Shown here: positions 48,578 to 57,145 of the stretch, piece after piece
Numbering within the stretch: the stretch's first letter is position 1
Layout: each line of letters starts with the position of its first letter
Translations under genes and position numbers: made by a program
DNA from: an uncultured Ruminococcus sp.
GTDB lineage: Bacteria > Bacillota > Clostridia > Oscillospirales > Ruminococcaceae
NCBI GenBank assembly: GCA_902788785.1
Contig: CADALT010000004.1
Coordinates: 1 to 64,000, forward strand
Direction: 5' to 3'
Length of the DNA stretch: 64,000 nucleotides
The notes under the pieces: model-generated
Told to the model about the DNA's origin: nothing
Seen by the model: only the letters and a program-made list of their open reading frames with translations
The model's database searches: none

Positions 48578-49849
48578 TCAGGTCTTGCTGCACACAGCCT
48601 TGCCTGCCGCTGTATCTTCCGTATCACCGACTTTTTCAAGCGAGCTTATACTTTCGTTCCCAAGCAGTGCAAATGCTGTTATCACCATCATTATCCCCGA
48701 AACCGCTATCATCAGCGCAGCACCTCTGCCTGCGCCTTTGCCTGTTAGCGTACCAAGACCATCTGCCGCTATGCCCGATATCCCGTAAGCGACCACATAC
48801 CCAAGCTGTGACAGGAACCCGATAAAGCCCCATGCACGTCCCTGCTGATCGTCGGGTATGTTCGTCCTTGCCAGATAATCAAGGCAATTGTTTGCCAGCG
48901 GCAGCATACAGAAGAACAAAAAGCCGAATACGCAGATAACCGGGATATTCTCGAACAGCGCTATGCCTGCCATGAATACTCCAGCCAGGGTCAGTGAGAT
49001 GCGCAGCGTTTTGGCGTAGCCGCTTTTCAGCCCGATCATGCCCAGTATCAGACCCGATACCAGCATACCGCAGGCGCAGATAGTTTCTGTGATGCCAAGC
49101 GTGCGTGCATCGGAAAATGACAGCACCATAGGTTCTACCAGTATCTGCAATACCCCCATGAACATCTCTATCAGCGATGACACCATGATAAGGCGGAACA
49201 ATCCCGTTTTGGAGTGTACAGTCTGCCAGCCCTCTTTTATGCTCTCAAAAAATGCTGCGTCCGCCTTGCGTTTTTTTGCCTTGACACTTCTGCGGACTAT
49301 CGCTGTTGCTGTTATGGTCACAAAGAAAGTGCATATGTCGATGATAAGCAGCAGTGAGATGTCAAATGTGCTCAGCAAAAGTCCTGCCAGCACGGGCGAT
49401 ATCAGATACCTTGCGCTCGATGCCATCGAGACCAGCCCGTTTGCTTTTGAAAAATCCTCCTTTGAAAGCAGGTCTGTGACCGTTGCCCTGTATGCAGGTT
49501 CAAGCAGTGATGAGAACACAGCGCTGATGAATACGCCTGCGCATATCTGCATAAGGCTCGCACCGCCGTTTTTCATGCATACCAGTATGAACACCACCCC
49601 AAGCCCCGAACAGCCGTCGCCTATCATCATAAGCAGTCTTCTGTCAAAACGGTCTGCCAGTTCGCCCGCAGGTATGCTAAGTATAAGTGTCGGCAGAAAT
49701 CCCAGCAGCGTCACCAGCGCCATGTCTGCCGCCCTGCCCGTCTGCTTGAACACATATACTCCCAGTCCGAAGCTTGTCAGCCCTCCGCCGATGGATGAGA
49801 TAAGTTCACCTGCCCAGATCAGCAGGAATTTTCTGAATTCTTTGCTCAT
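48578..49849 (-). CDS. MFS transporter, drug-efflux type
   Basis: A 423-residue membrane protein with about 12 hydrophobic helices, resembling MFS_3-type macrolide or siderophore exporters. The loop ADRFDRRLLMMIGD between helices 2 and 3 matches the MFS motif G-x-x-x-D-R-x-x-R-R (GELADRFDRR). The ATG at 49849 is chosen because AAGGAGGAGACT precedes it. It lies upstream of the LysR gene on the same strand. The substrate is unknown. Confidence 0.88.
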   Translation of the reverse strand: MSKEFRKFLLIWAGELISSIGGGLTSFGLGVYVFKQTGRAADMALVTLLGFLPTLILSIPAGELADRFDRRLLMMIGDGCSGLGVVFILVCMKNGGASLMQICAGVFISAVFSSLLEPAYRATVTDLLSKEDFSKANGLVSMASSARYLISPVLAGLLLSTFDISLLLIIDICTFFVTITATAIVRRSVKAKKRKADAAFFESIKEGWQTVHSKTGLFRLIMVSSLIEMFMGVLQILVEPMVLSFSDARTLGITETICACGMLVSGLILGMIGLKSGYAKTLRISLTLAGVFMAGIALFENIPVICVFGFLFFCMLPLANNCLDYLARTNIPDDQQGRAWGFIGFLSQLGYVVAYGISGIAADGLGTLTGKGAGRGAALMIAVSGIMMVITAFALLGNESISSLEKVGDTEDTAAGKAVCSKT

Positions 49850-49961
49850 AGTCTCCTCCTTATGGTCTGAAGATCTTTGTTTCTCTGTATAAAACATAGC
49901 ACGAACATTATTAAATAATCCTTAAATCCTGTAAGGGCAGAAGATCGGCTCAAAAGCTGTA

Positions 49962-49990
49962 TTGACTTTTTTTAGTTGATTTGCTATAAT
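49962..49990 (+). promoter_or_regulatory. Promoter of the aldo/keto reductase operon
   Basis: TTGACT (49962-49967) and TATAAT (49985-49990) are 17 bp apart, 65 bp before the ATG. Confidence 0.7.
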
Positions 49991-50055
49991 AATGTTTAAT
50001 ATAGTATGTAGGTTTTATATCAAACATGACAAAACAAAAATATAAGGAGCGGTCT

Positions 50056-50901
50056 ATGGAATATCTAACCCACAGGGGCGAAGAGATACCCTTCATAGGT
50101 TTCGGGACCTACAGGCTCGGTGAAAACGAAACGGCGGCGGAGCTTGAAACATTGAGGTATGGTGTCGATAAGCTTGGCATGACCCTCATGGATACCGCCG
50201 AGATGTACGGCAGCGGACTGAGTGAGGAGATACTCGGTACCTTTATCAAGGACTTCGGACGGGAAAGGCTGTTTATCGTCGATAAGATACTGCCTTATAA
50301 TGCCGAAAAGGGGCTGTATAAACAGTGCTGTATGAGGTCGCTGAAACGTCTGGGCACAGACCATATCGACCTTTATCTTCTGCACTGGAGAGGTAATGTC
50401 AAGCTTCAGGATATGGTCGATAATATGGAAGAACTGGTGAGCCTTGGGCTGATACGTCACTGGGGCGTTTCAAATTTCGATACCCACGAGATGCAGGCGC
50501 TTTTTGCCTGTAAAAACGGTCAGAACTGTTTCTGCGATCAGATACTCTATAATCTGTCCGAGCGTGGTGCGGAATACGACCTTATCCCGTGGTGCAAAGC
50601 ACATGATGTGCTGGTCATGGCGTATTCGCCGCTGTGCAACAGTCATTATGCGAGGAAAGCTGTGACGAATGATGCACTTGTCTCCGGTATAGCAGAAAAC
50701 GAGGGCAAAACGCCCGAATCGCTGATGCTGTCGTTTGTTGTTCGTAACAGAGATATCATCACCGTGTTCAAAACATCGAGCACAGCCCATCTTCGGGGCA
50801 ATATGCAGAATGTTTTCGACCCGATAACAGATGAGCATATGTCGCTTTTGTCGAAAAAATACGAGCCGCCCCGTGAAAAATATCCCCTTGAAAAAATATA
50901 A
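50056..50901 (+). CDS. Aldo/keto reductase
   Basis: A 281-residue NADPH-dependent carbonyl reductase. The catalytic tetrad is visible: Asp and Tyr in LMDTAEMYGSG (about 47-57), Lys in VDKILPYN near 77, and His in LLHWRG near 110. The family cofactor part shows HWGVSNF near 138. The ATG at 50056 is preferred because AAGGAGCGG precedes it; an ATG at 50026 would also be in frame. It leads a three-gene run with a DUF3737 protein and a flavodoxin-type reductase, spaced 17 and 31 bp. The carbonyl substrate is unknown. Confidence 0.93.
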   Translation: MEYLTHRGEEIPFIGFGTYRLGENETAAELETLRYGVDKLGMTLMDTAEMYGSGLSEEILGTFIKDFGRERLFIVDKILPYNAEKGLYKQCCMRSLKRLGTDHIDLYLLHWRGNVKLQDMVDNMEELVSLGLIRHWGVSNFDTHEMQALFACKNGQNCFCDQILYNLSERGAEYDLIPWCKAHDVLVMAYSPLCNSHYARKAVTNDALVSGIAENEGKTPESLMLSFVVRNRDIITVFKTSSTAHLRGNMQNVFDPITDEHMSLLSKKYEPPREKYPLEKI

Positions 50902-50918
50902 GTTTAGGAGCAGGTAAA

Positions 50919-51773
50919 ATGAATTTGATCGAAAACAAGACTTTTGACAGCGAGAGAGCGCTGTATAATATAGTCGATACCCGTGTTAAAGGCTGTACCT
51001 TCGCAGGCGAGGCTGACGGAGAATCGGTGCTGAAAGAGACAAGAGATGTTCTTATCGAGGACTGCTCATTTTCTCTCAGGTACCCCATATGGCACGCTAA
51101 AAAGTATGAGCTTAAAAATTCAAAGCTCGATGAAAAGACCAGGGCGGCACTGTGGTATTCCGATGACGGTATCATCGAAAACACCGAGATAAAGGGTGTG
51201 AAAGCCCTGCGTGAATGCCGCAATACCATCGTGCGAAACTGTGATATAGATTCGCCCGAATTTGGCTGGAAGACCGATAATACTACCATAACCGACAGCA
51301 CCATTGTTTCGGAATATATCTTCCTCGATGCCAAAAATATCGAGATAGACCATCTTGATTTCAAGGGCAAATACTCTTTCCAGTATGTGGATGGTCTGGT
51401 CATAAAGAATTCCAATCTTGATACCAAGGATGCTTTCTGGCACTCAAAAAATGTCACCGTAACGGATTCGGTGGTAAAGGGCGAGTATCTGGCGTGGTTC
51501 TCGGAGGGTCTTACACTTATAAGGTGCAAGATTATCGGCACGCAGCCGCTGTGCTACTGCAAAGACCTGAAACTCATCGACTGCGAGATGCAGGACTGCG
51601 ACCTGTCTTTTGAGTATTCCGATGTACAAGCCGATGTAAAGGGGCATATCGACTCGGTGAAAAATCCAAAGTCAGGCAGTATAACTGCTGACAGTATCGG
51701 CGAGCTTATCTATGAAGACTCTATCATGGAGTGCAGGGCTGAGGTAAAAACAAGATCACAAACGGATAAATAA
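50919..51773 (+). CDS. DUF3737 family protein (right-handed beta-helix)
   Basis: A 284-residue protein. Its repeated short beta strands with Asn and Asp turns (such as VIKNSNLDTKDAFWHSKNV) indicate a right-handed parallel beta-helix. It begins NLIENKTFDSERALYN, which I associate with DUF3737. No signal peptide is visible, so it is probably cytoplasmic. It sits between an aldo/keto reductase and an FMN reductase gene in a tight operon. A hydrolase or binding role is plausible from the fold but not supported by a visible active site. AGGAGCAGGT lies upstream of the ATG. Confidence 0.85.
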   Translation: MNLIENKTFDSERALYNIVDTRVKGCTFAGEADGESVLKETRDVLIEDCSFSLRYPIWHAKKYELKNSKLDEKTRAALWYSDDGIIENTEIKGVKALRECRNTIVRNCDIDSPEFGWKTDNTTITDSTIVSEYIFLDAKNIEIDHLDFKGKYSFQYVDGLVIKNSNLDTKDAFWHSKNVTVTDSVVKGEYLAWFSEGLTLIRCKIIGTQPLCYCKDLKLIDCEMQDCDLSFEYSDVQADVKGHIDSVKNPKSGSITADSIGELIYEDSIMECRAEVKTRSQTDK

Positions 51774-51804
51774 GGCTGTTAAAGCGAAAGGAGTTGGGCA
51801 GTAT

Positions 51805-52431
51805 ATGAAAAAGATCATAGCCATAAACGCAAGTCCAAGAAGAAATCAGAACACAGCACAGCTTGTAAGGGCTGCGGCAGAGGGTGCGGGCGCTGAGGTC
51901 ATCGACCTGTATACGCTGGAAAAATATTCAGGCTGTATCTCATGTTTCGGCTGTAAGACCGAGAATCATTACGGCGAATGTATCTGCAATGACGGGCTAA
52001 GACCTGTGCTTGAAAAGATACGTGAGAGCGACGGACTCATTATCGGTACGCCGAACTATCTGGGTGAGGCGAGTGCGGCTTTCCGTGCGCTGTATGAAAG
52101 GCTCATCTTCCAGTATATCACCTATGATCTTGACGAACCAAATGCAAATAAGTCGAAGATACCCGTGCTGTTCATCATGACCAGCAACGCAGGCGATAAT
52201 GCCTATGACAAGGGCGGATTTTATCACGACCTTGTCAGCAATTACCGTGATACCCTGACACGCTTCATAGGTCCCACAAAGGTGCTTATCGCAGCGGATA
52301 CTGTCCAGGTCAAGGACTACTCAAAGTTCCACTGGACAATGTTCGATGGTGAAGCAAAACAGCGCAGACACGATGCGGTGTTCGGCGGACTGCTTGAAGA
52401 GGCAAAAGCCATCGGCAGGGAAATGGCATAA
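51805..52431 (+). CDS. NAD(P)H-dependent FMN reductase / flavodoxin-fold oxidoreductase
   Basis: A 208-residue flavodoxin-fold protein. The FMN phosphate loop is the N-terminal IAINASPRRNQNTAQL, and the region GTPNYLGEASAAFRALYERL is the second flavin-contact segment. CISCFGCKTENHYGEC brings four cysteines near residues 40-60, seen in iron-sulfur flavoprotein relatives. It probably reduces quinones, nitro compounds or flavins for a partner. It is the last gene of the reductase operon, followed by a terminator. GGAGTTGGGC precedes the ATG. Confidence 0.88.
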   Translation: MKKIIAINASPRRNQNTAQLVRAAAEGAGAEVIDLYTLEKYSGCISCFGCKTENHYGECICNDGLRPVLEKIRESDGLIIGTPNYLGEASAAFRALYERLIFQYITYDLDEPNANKSKIPVLFIMTSNAGDNAYDKGGFYHDLVSNYRDTLTRFIGPTKVLIAADTVQVKDYSKFHWTMFDGEAKQRRHDAVFGGLLEEAKAIGREMA

Positions 52432-52440
52432 ATAAAAGAC

Positions 52441-52485
52441 ACAGGGATATGTCCTCCGCATGGAGAGGGCATATCCCTGTTTTTG
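52441..52485 (+). terminator. Terminator of the reductase operon
   Basis: ACAGGGATATGTCC and GGGCATATCCCTGT form a 13-bp imperfect stem, followed by TTTTT. It also separates the operon from the convergent tetR gene. Confidence 0.8.
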
Positions 52486-52492
52486 GTATAAG

Positions 52493-53035
52493 CTAAAGTA
52501 TCTTTATGCTGTCAAAATAATATCCTGCCATCTGTTCGGGAGTATACCCGTTCTGACCTTTGAGCCACCACCTTATAGTTTCCGAAAAACAGCTTACGGC
52601 AATATCAAGAGCATAATCGTGGGGGATATTGTCTTCTGCCGTGATGTGTTCATCGAAGACCCGATAAAGGTATTCTTTCAAGTACCTCAAAAAGACCTCG
52701 CCGCACTCTCCGCTGAAAAGCCCACGTATATCCTGCTGCTTTTCTTTCAGGTGGTAGAGTATATGGGTCACTTTGTCACGGAAAGAGCTGTGATGCGAGA
52801 AATCATGGTGCTCCTCCGACATGACTTCCTCCGAAAAAACGTGCTCGAAAATATCCGTACACAAAGCTTTCAACAGTTCGTCCTTTGTCTCAAAATGAGC
52901 GTAAAATGTGCTTCTGCCGATGTCAGCCTCATCTATTATGTCCTGCACGGTTATCGATGTGTATGTTTTCTTTGAAAGCAGTGCCGAAAATGCCGTGAAG
53001 ATCGCATTTCTGGTCTTGCGTTGTCTTCTGTCCAT
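52493..53035 (-). CDS. TetR-family transcriptional regulator
   Basis: A 180-residue repressor-type protein. The helix-turn-helix is at residues 20-50 (ITVQDIIDEADIGRSTFYAH). The C-terminal domain is a TetR-type ligand fold ending FSETIRWWLKGQNGYTPEQM. The ATG at 53035 is preferred because AGAAAGGAAC precedes it; longer in-frame starts have no such site. It is divergent from the EamA gene. Two palindromes lie between them (53051-53064 and 53138-53150) that could be its operators. Its effector is unknown. Confidence 0.9.
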   Translation of the reverse strand: MDRRQRKTRNAIFTAFSALLSKKTYTSITVQDIIDEADIGRSTFYAHFETKDELLKALCTDIFEHVFSEEVMSEEHHDFSHHSSFRDKVTHILYHLKEKQQDIRGLFSGECGEVFLRYLKEYLYRVFDEHITAEDNIPHDYALDIAVSCFSETIRWWLKGQNGYTPEQMAGYYFDSIKIL

Positions 53036-53050
53036 GATATGTTCCTTTCT

Positions 53051-53064
53051 GTACAATTTTGTAC
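53051..53064. promoter_or_regulatory. Palindrome near tetR start (possible operator)
   Basis: GTACAA-TT-TTGTAC is a 14-bp palindrome 15 bp upstream of the tetR ATG, next to its ribosome binding site. It could serve as a TetR operator for autoregulation. Confidence 0.4.
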
Positions 53065-53101
53065 TTTTGTTCAGTATCTTACATTCCCGTGGAATCGGTT
53101 G

Positions 53102-53130
53102 TTGAAAACCGCCGTAAAGTATGTTAGTAT
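53102..53130 (+). promoter_or_regulatory. Promoter of the EamA gene
   Basis: TTGAAA (53102-53107) and TAGTAT (53125-53130) are 17 bp apart. The start site would fall about 53137, at the edge of the palindrome at 53138. Confidence 0.5.
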
Positions 53131-53137
53131 TTATATA

Positions 53138-53150
53138 GAACATAATGTTC
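53138..53150. promoter_or_regulatory. Candidate TetR operator at the EamA start site
   Basis: GAACAT-A-ATGTTC is a perfect 13-bp palindrome immediately after the -10. Its position fits repression of the EamA gene by the divergent TetR protein. Confidence 0.45.
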
Positions 53151-53203
53151 GTTATCGTATAAAGCATACCACAACATCAAAGATTTGTCAAGGAGGGAAC
53201 ATC

Positions 53204-53260
53204 ATGAAAGAGAAAACAGACTTAAGGTTTGAAAACTATGATGAGCGCTATGAACAGTAA
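53204..53260 (+). CDS. Short upstream reading frame overlapping the EamA gene
   Basis: An 18-codon frame (MKEKTDLRFENYDERYEQ) has the best ribosome binding site here, AAGGAGGGAACATC. It ends at 53260, overlapping the next gene's start by about 20 nt in another frame. The EamA start codons (53238, 53241, 53250) have only a weak AAGG upstream. A leader peptide that couples translation is the simplest explanation. Confidence 0.4.
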   Translation: MKEKTDLRFENYDERYEQ

Positions 53261-54125
53261 GATAAAAGCCGTAGGATATGCGATAGCAGCGGCGGTATTC
53301 TATGCTCTCAACGTACCTTGCTCGAAACTGCTGCTAGGCAAGATAGGACCTACTTTTATGGCGGCTTTCCTCTATCTGGGGGCAGGTATAGGCGTGGGGG
53401 CGATGTACCTTGCACACTATAAACACGAACCGTCCTCGGAAAGGCTTGAAAAGAAAGATATGCCCTATACGGTGGGTATGGTGCTGCTCGATATCATTGC
53501 ACCGATACTGCTTATGATCGGCGTGAATATAGGAAGTGCTTCCAACGCCTCGCTTCTTGGTAACTTTGAGATAGTTGCGACCACGATAATAGCGCTGTTT
53601 ATCTTCAAAGAAAAGGTCACAGGAAAACTCCGGGCGGCTATAGGGCTTATAACGCTTTCGAGCATAATACTTTCATTCGGCGGCGAGGGCAGCTTTTCAT
53701 TCTCGCTGGGTTCGCTGTTCGTCATCGGTGCGACTGCCTGCTGGGGACTCGAAAACAACTGCACAAGGAGCATTTCCGAGAAAAGCACCTATCAGATAGT
53801 TACTATAAAGGGCTTCGGTTCGGGTACGGGCTCATTGATAGTCGCACTCGTTATCGGCGAAAAATTCCCCGAGCTCAAGTACATACTGCCTGCCATAGTC
53901 CTGGGATTTGTGGCTTACGGACTGAGCATATTCACCTATATACGTGCCCAGAAAGATCTTGGTGCCGCAAAGACCAGCGCATATTATGCCATCGCACCCT
54001 TTATAGGCGCACTGCTCTCATTTGTATTCCTGAGAGAATCCATTACGGCAGCGTATCCGGTCGCCCTGACCGTAATGATAATAGGTACCGTTTTCGTCAT
54101 ATCCGATACGTTCGACCGGTCATAA
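53238..54125 (+). CDS. EamA/DMT family transporter
   Basis: A 295-residue membrane protein with about ten hydrophobic helices in two EamA repeats. Typical features are the early AAAVFYALNVPCSKLLLG helix and, near 95-110, SNASLLGNFEIVATTIIA, the EamA-type repeat core. Such carriers export amino acids or metabolites. The start is uncertain between 53238, 53241 and 53250. It is divergent from a TetR regulator, which probably controls it. A terminator follows the stop. Confidence 0.88.
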   Translation: MMSAMNSKIKAVGYAIAAAVFYALNVPCSKLLLGKIGPTFMAAFLYLGAGIGVGAMYLAHYKHEPSSERLEKKDMPYTVGMVLLDIIAPILLMIGVNIGSASNASLLGNFEIVATTIIALFIFKEKVTGKLRAAIGLITLSSIILSFGGEGSFSFSLGSLFVIGATACWGLENNCTRSISEKSTYQIVTIKGFGSGTGSLIVALVIGEKFPELKYILPAIVLGFVAYGLSIFTYIRAQKDLGAAKTSAYYAIAPFIGALLSFVFLRESITAAYPVALTVMIIGTVFVISDTFDRS

Positions 54126-54148
54126 ATATATCAAAAAAGTTATATCAA

Positions 54149-54186
54149 AAAAGTGTGAGCTGTAAAATTCTGCAGCCCACACTTTT
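54149..54186. terminator. Bidirectional terminator between EamA and metQ genes
   Basis: AAAAGTGTGAGCTG and CAGCCCACACTTTT form a stem with one internal mismatch. A-run and T-run flank it on both sides, so it ends both convergent transcripts. Confidence 0.75.
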
Positions 54187-54195
54187 ATTCGTTTA

Positions 54196-55086
54196 TCAGA
54201 ATATCGCTACGACCGCACCGTTATATTCCTGCTCGATGAACTGCTTTACGTCATCGGTCTTGAGAGCATCTATCAGTGCCTTTGTCTTTTCGTTCTGCTC
54301 ATCACCATTGCGTACAGCGATTATGTTCGCATAGGTATGTGCCGCATCACCGTCAGCATTTTCCACAGCAAGTGCGTTCTTTATATCAAGTCCCGCTGCA
54401 AGGGCATAGTTGCCGTTTATAACAGCAAGGGATCCTTCGTCGGAATTATTGAACTGTGCAGCTACCGTGTCTGCCTGAACAGTGGTTATCTTGTAGCCGC
54501 CGTCATCAACTATGTCAAGGGTAGTAACGCCCTTTTCGGCAGACGCATCATCGGGCAGCTTTATAAGTCCCTCCTGCTGTAAAAGCAGCAGTGCTCTGGT
54601 CTCGTTGCTGTCGTCCGCAGGGATAACTATGCTCGCACCCTCTTTTACCTCAGCCACAGATGCAACGCCGTTGCCGTAAAGACCGAAAGGCTCATAATGT
54701 ATCTCGGCAGCGCTTGCAAGGTCGGTGCCGTTCTCGGCATTGTAACTGTTGAGGTAAGGTGTGTGCTGGAAATAGTTAGCATCGAGCTCGCCGTCTGTCA
54801 GCGCCTTGTTAGGCAGAACATAATCGTCGTATATCTTGATATCGAGGGTGTAGCCCTTTTCTTCAAGTACGGGCTTGATGTGTTCGAGTATCTCGCCGTG
54901 AGGTGTGGAAGTCGCACCGATGACGATGGTCTTGTCGGCGGAAGTTTCGGCAGTGCTCTCGCTTGCCTTGCTCTCGGGAGATGATGCCTGTGTCTTTTCA
55001 GATGCCTGTGTACTGCCGCAGCCTGCAAATACAGCTGCTGTCAGTGCGAATGTTAATGCGGATGCTATTATCTTGTTTACTTTCAT
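54196..55086 (-). CDS. metQ: Methionine ABC transporter substrate-binding lipoprotein
   Basis: MetQ binds methionine outside the cell for the MetNI transporter. The 296-residue protein has a signal peptide with lipobox FAGCGS (Cys near residue 23), a short Ser/Ala/Glu linker, then the NlpA/MetQ domain. The family segments GATSTPHGEILEHIKPVLEE and ELDANYFQHTPYLNSYN are clear. AAAGGAGTTTTT precedes the ATG. It lies 160 bp downstream of metI on the minus strand. Confidence 0.94.
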   Translation of the reverse strand: MKVNKIIASALTFALTAAVFAGCGSTQASEKTQASSPESKASESTAETSADKTIVIGATSTPHGEILEHIKPVLEEKGYTLDIKIYDDYVLPNKALTDGELDANYFQHTPYLNSYNAENGTDLASAAEIHYEPFGLYGNGVASVAEVKEGASIVIPADDSNETRALLLLQQEGLIKLPDDASAEKGVTTLDIVDDGGYKITTVQADTVAAQFNNSDEGSLAVINGNYALAAGLDIKNALAVENADGDAAHTYANIIAVRNGDEQNEKTKALIDALKTDDVKQFIEQEYNGAVVAIF

Positions 55087-55246
55087 TTTAAAAACTCCTT
55101 TTTATACAGATAGATCATGTTGATATTTTTAACTTTGCTTTGCCGATATTAAGGCATTATCCTGTACACAACATTCGTCCGAATCTGTAATTTATCCGAA
55201 GGAGCTCGGTAAATCTCAGTGTCATTTTACATCTTCCTTACTCATA

Positions 55247-55921
55247 TCAAGCTGTACGTTTGTCGGTCCTTCTTGCGATATGCATACCGATCTCCTGTAT
55301 CAGCTGAACTATTATTATGGTCAGCGCAACACATATCCATACTATCTCATTGTTGAAACGCTGATATCCGTAGGTTATGGCTATCATGCCCAGTCCGCCG
55401 CCGCCGATGGTGCCTGCCATTGCCGAATAGCCCAGTATCGTCACCAGTGAGATCACTGCGCCCACCAGCAGTGCAGGTTTAGCCTCGGGGATAAGTACCT
55501 TTGTTATTATGGAAAACTCATTTGCCCCCATGGACTGCGCCGCCTCTATCACGCCCTTGTCCACCTCTTTTATGGACGATTCTGCCATTCTTGCCACATA
55601 AGGTATAGCCGCCAGCACCAGCGTGACTATCATTGCCCTGTTGCCAAGGCTCGTGCCCACTATCAGCTTGGCTGCGGGCAGTACAGCTACCATCAGTATG
55701 ATGAAAGGTATGCTGCGGAATATGTTCACCAGTACATCAAGTATACGGTTGAGCCAAGGTATCGGGCGTATGCCGTCCTTTGCGGTCACACATATCAGTA
55801 CCCCCAGCGGCAGTCCGACCAGGTATGAGAAAAATGCGGATATGAACGTCATGTATACGGTCTCCCATATGCCCAGCTGCAATATACCGTTATCCAACAG
55901 CTTGCGAAGTATTTCCGACAT
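55247..55921 (-). CDS. metI: Methionine ABC transporter permease
   Basis: MetI forms the membrane channel of the MetNIQ importer. The 224 residues hold about five membrane helices. The ABC permease EAA motif is EAAQSMGANEFSIITKVLIPEA (written here in part: EAAQSMGANEF). The start at 55921 is chosen because AAGGAGGTGGG precedes it. It overlaps the end of metN by 32 bp, so the two are coupled. metQ follows after 160 bp. Confidence 0.95.
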   Translation of the reverse strand: MSEILRKLLDNGILQLGIWETVYMTFISAFFSYLVGLPLGVLICVTAKDGIRPIPWLNRILDVLVNIFRSIPFIILMVAVLPAAKLIVGTSLGNRAMIVTLVLAAIPYVARMAESSIKEVDKGVIEAAQSMGANEFSIITKVLIPEAKPALLVGAVISLVTILGYSAMAGTIGGGGLGMIAITYGYQRFNNEIVWICVALTIIIVQLIQEIGMHIARRTDKRTA

Positions 55922-56921
55922 TCTTCCCACCTCCTTCAAGCACGCTGTATGTGATGTTGTTTGCGTTGAGATAGTTCTTCACCCTTGCGGCAGAACGGCT
56001 GTCCTCGGGCAGCTGTAATATGATCTCGCCGTAAGCTTTGCCGTAGATGTCCTTAGTCTCGGCATGGAGTATATTAAGCGGTACTCCGCAGGAGAGTATT
56101 ATGTTCGAGAGCAGCGGTGTAAATGAGCTTTCGCCGTTGTATATAAGCCTTATGCGCTCGCCGCCCGTGATGTTCTCAACCGTTTTCAGCTCGGGTAGTA
56201 TCAGCTTTTTTGCTATCTCCGACTTAGGCTCTGCAAATACGCTAGCCACCTCACCGACTTCAGTCACGATGCTGTTATCCATTACCGCCACACGGTCGCA
56301 TATGGTGTCGATCACTTTCATCTCGTGGGTTATGACCACTATCGTTACCCCGAGTTTGCGGTTTATCTCACGCATAAGCTCCAGTATCGAGCGTGTGGTG
56401 TCGGGGTCGAGGGCGCTGGTGGCTTCATCGCAAAGCAGGTATTTAGGCTCGGGTGCCATTGCCCTTGCTATGGCGACTCTCTGTTTCTGTCCGCCCGAAA
56501 GCTGCGAGGGATATGCATTTTCCTTGTCGGAAAGCCCTACCAGTTCGAGCAGTTCTCTTGCACGCTTTTGTGCATCAGCCTTTGAGCGTCCGCTTATCTC
56601 AAGAGGAAAACAGATGTTTTTCAGCACAGTCCGCTGTTCCAGCAGATTAAAGCCCTGGAATATCATGCCGATATTCTGCCTGAGCTTTAAAAGCTCTTTC
56701 TTATTTAAAGCCCCCAGCTCCCTGCCGTCGATGATGACCTGACCCGAGGTGGGCTTTTCAAGGTAGTTTATACACCTTACCAGTGTGCTCTTGCCTGCGC
56801 CCGAAAGCCCGATGATGCCGAATATCTCGCCGTCATTTATATCCAGGCTCACATCACGGAGCGCCGTGAAGCTGCCTTTTTGGGTTTTGAATTCTTTGCA
56901 GATGTTTTTTAGTTCTATCAT
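55890..56921 (-). CDS. metN: Methionine ABC transporter ATP-binding protein
   Basis: MetN powers methionine import. The 343 residues carry Walker A GLSGAGKSTLVRC near 38, the signature LSGGQKQRVAIARAM near 142, and Walker B YLLCDEATSALD near 164. A C-terminal NIL-type domain (about 265-335) is the usual site of inhibition by methionine. AAAGGAGCACCGCA precedes the ATG. It is the first gene of the metNIQ operon, divergent from bioY. No SAM riboswitch is visible upstream, but two direct repeats are (see findings). Confidence 0.96.
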   Translation of the reverse strand: MIELKNICKEFKTQKGSFTALRDVSLDINDGEIFGIIGLSGAGKSTLVRCINYLEKPTSGQVIIDGRELGALNKKELLKLRQNIGMIFQGFNLLEQRTVLKNICFPLEISGRSKADAQKRARELLELVGLSDKENAYPSQLSGGQKQRVAIARAMAPEPKYLLCDEATSALDPDTTRSILELMREINRKLGVTIVVITHEMKVIDTICDRVAVMDNSIVTEVGEVASVFAEPKSEIAKKLILPELKTVENITGGERIRLIYNGESSFTPLLSNIILSCGVPLNILHAETKDIYGKAYGEIILQLPEDSRSAARVKNYLNANNITYSVLEGGGKNVGNTSQAVG

Positions 56922-56962
56922 TGCGGTGCTCCTTTCGTTGTTTTCCTATCGGGTATGTATGA

Positions 56963-56991
56963 ATTATATCATACAAATCATATAAAGTCAA
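56963..56991 (-). promoter_or_regulatory. Promoter of metNIQ
   Basis: On the minus strand TTGACT (56986-56991) and TATAAT (56963-56968) are 17 bp apart. The -35 falls inside the first direct repeat (56977-56999). Confidence 0.75.
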
Positions 56992-57046
56992 TAGGAAATG
57001 CCGTACAAATAACTTTCAACAATATCATATAAATCTTGTAGGAAAT
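56977..57046. repeat. Pair of direct repeats upstream of metN
   Basis: ATCATATAAA-N5-TAGGAAAT occurs at 56977-56999 and again at 57024-57046. The two copies match at 18 of 23 positions and the five central bases differ. The starts are 47 bp apart. One copy overlaps the metN -35, so these may be binding sites of a regulator. Confidence 0.5.
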
Positions 57047-57072
57047 AATAAAGATCGGATAATCAGCCTTGG

Positions 57073-57108
57073 ATTGTCTACCTAAATTATAAAAATAAGG
57101 TTGACAAT
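57073..57108 (+). promoter_or_regulatory. BirA operator of the biotin operon
   Basis: ATTGTCTACC (57073-57082), 16 bp, then GGTTGACAAT (57099-57108). The arms are an inverted repeat matching at 9 of 10 positions, close to the Firmicutes BirA consensus TTGTTAACC-N14-16-GGTTAACAA. The right arm covers the -35 of the bioY promoter, so biotinylated-BirA binding would block it. Confidence 0.75.
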
Positions 57109-57129
57109 TTTGCCGCAACGTGATATAAT
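57101..57129 (+). promoter_or_regulatory. Promoter of bioYBDA
   Basis: TTGACA (57101-57106) and TATAAT (57124-57129) are 17 bp apart, overlapping the BirA operator. Confidence 0.75.
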
Positions 57130-57145
57130 ACCATTCGGAAGGGGA

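Noticed and set aside
56922..57100. Possible SAM riboswitch upstream of metN
   Set aside because: No S-box core or terminator is present; the leader after the promoter is only about 35 nt.
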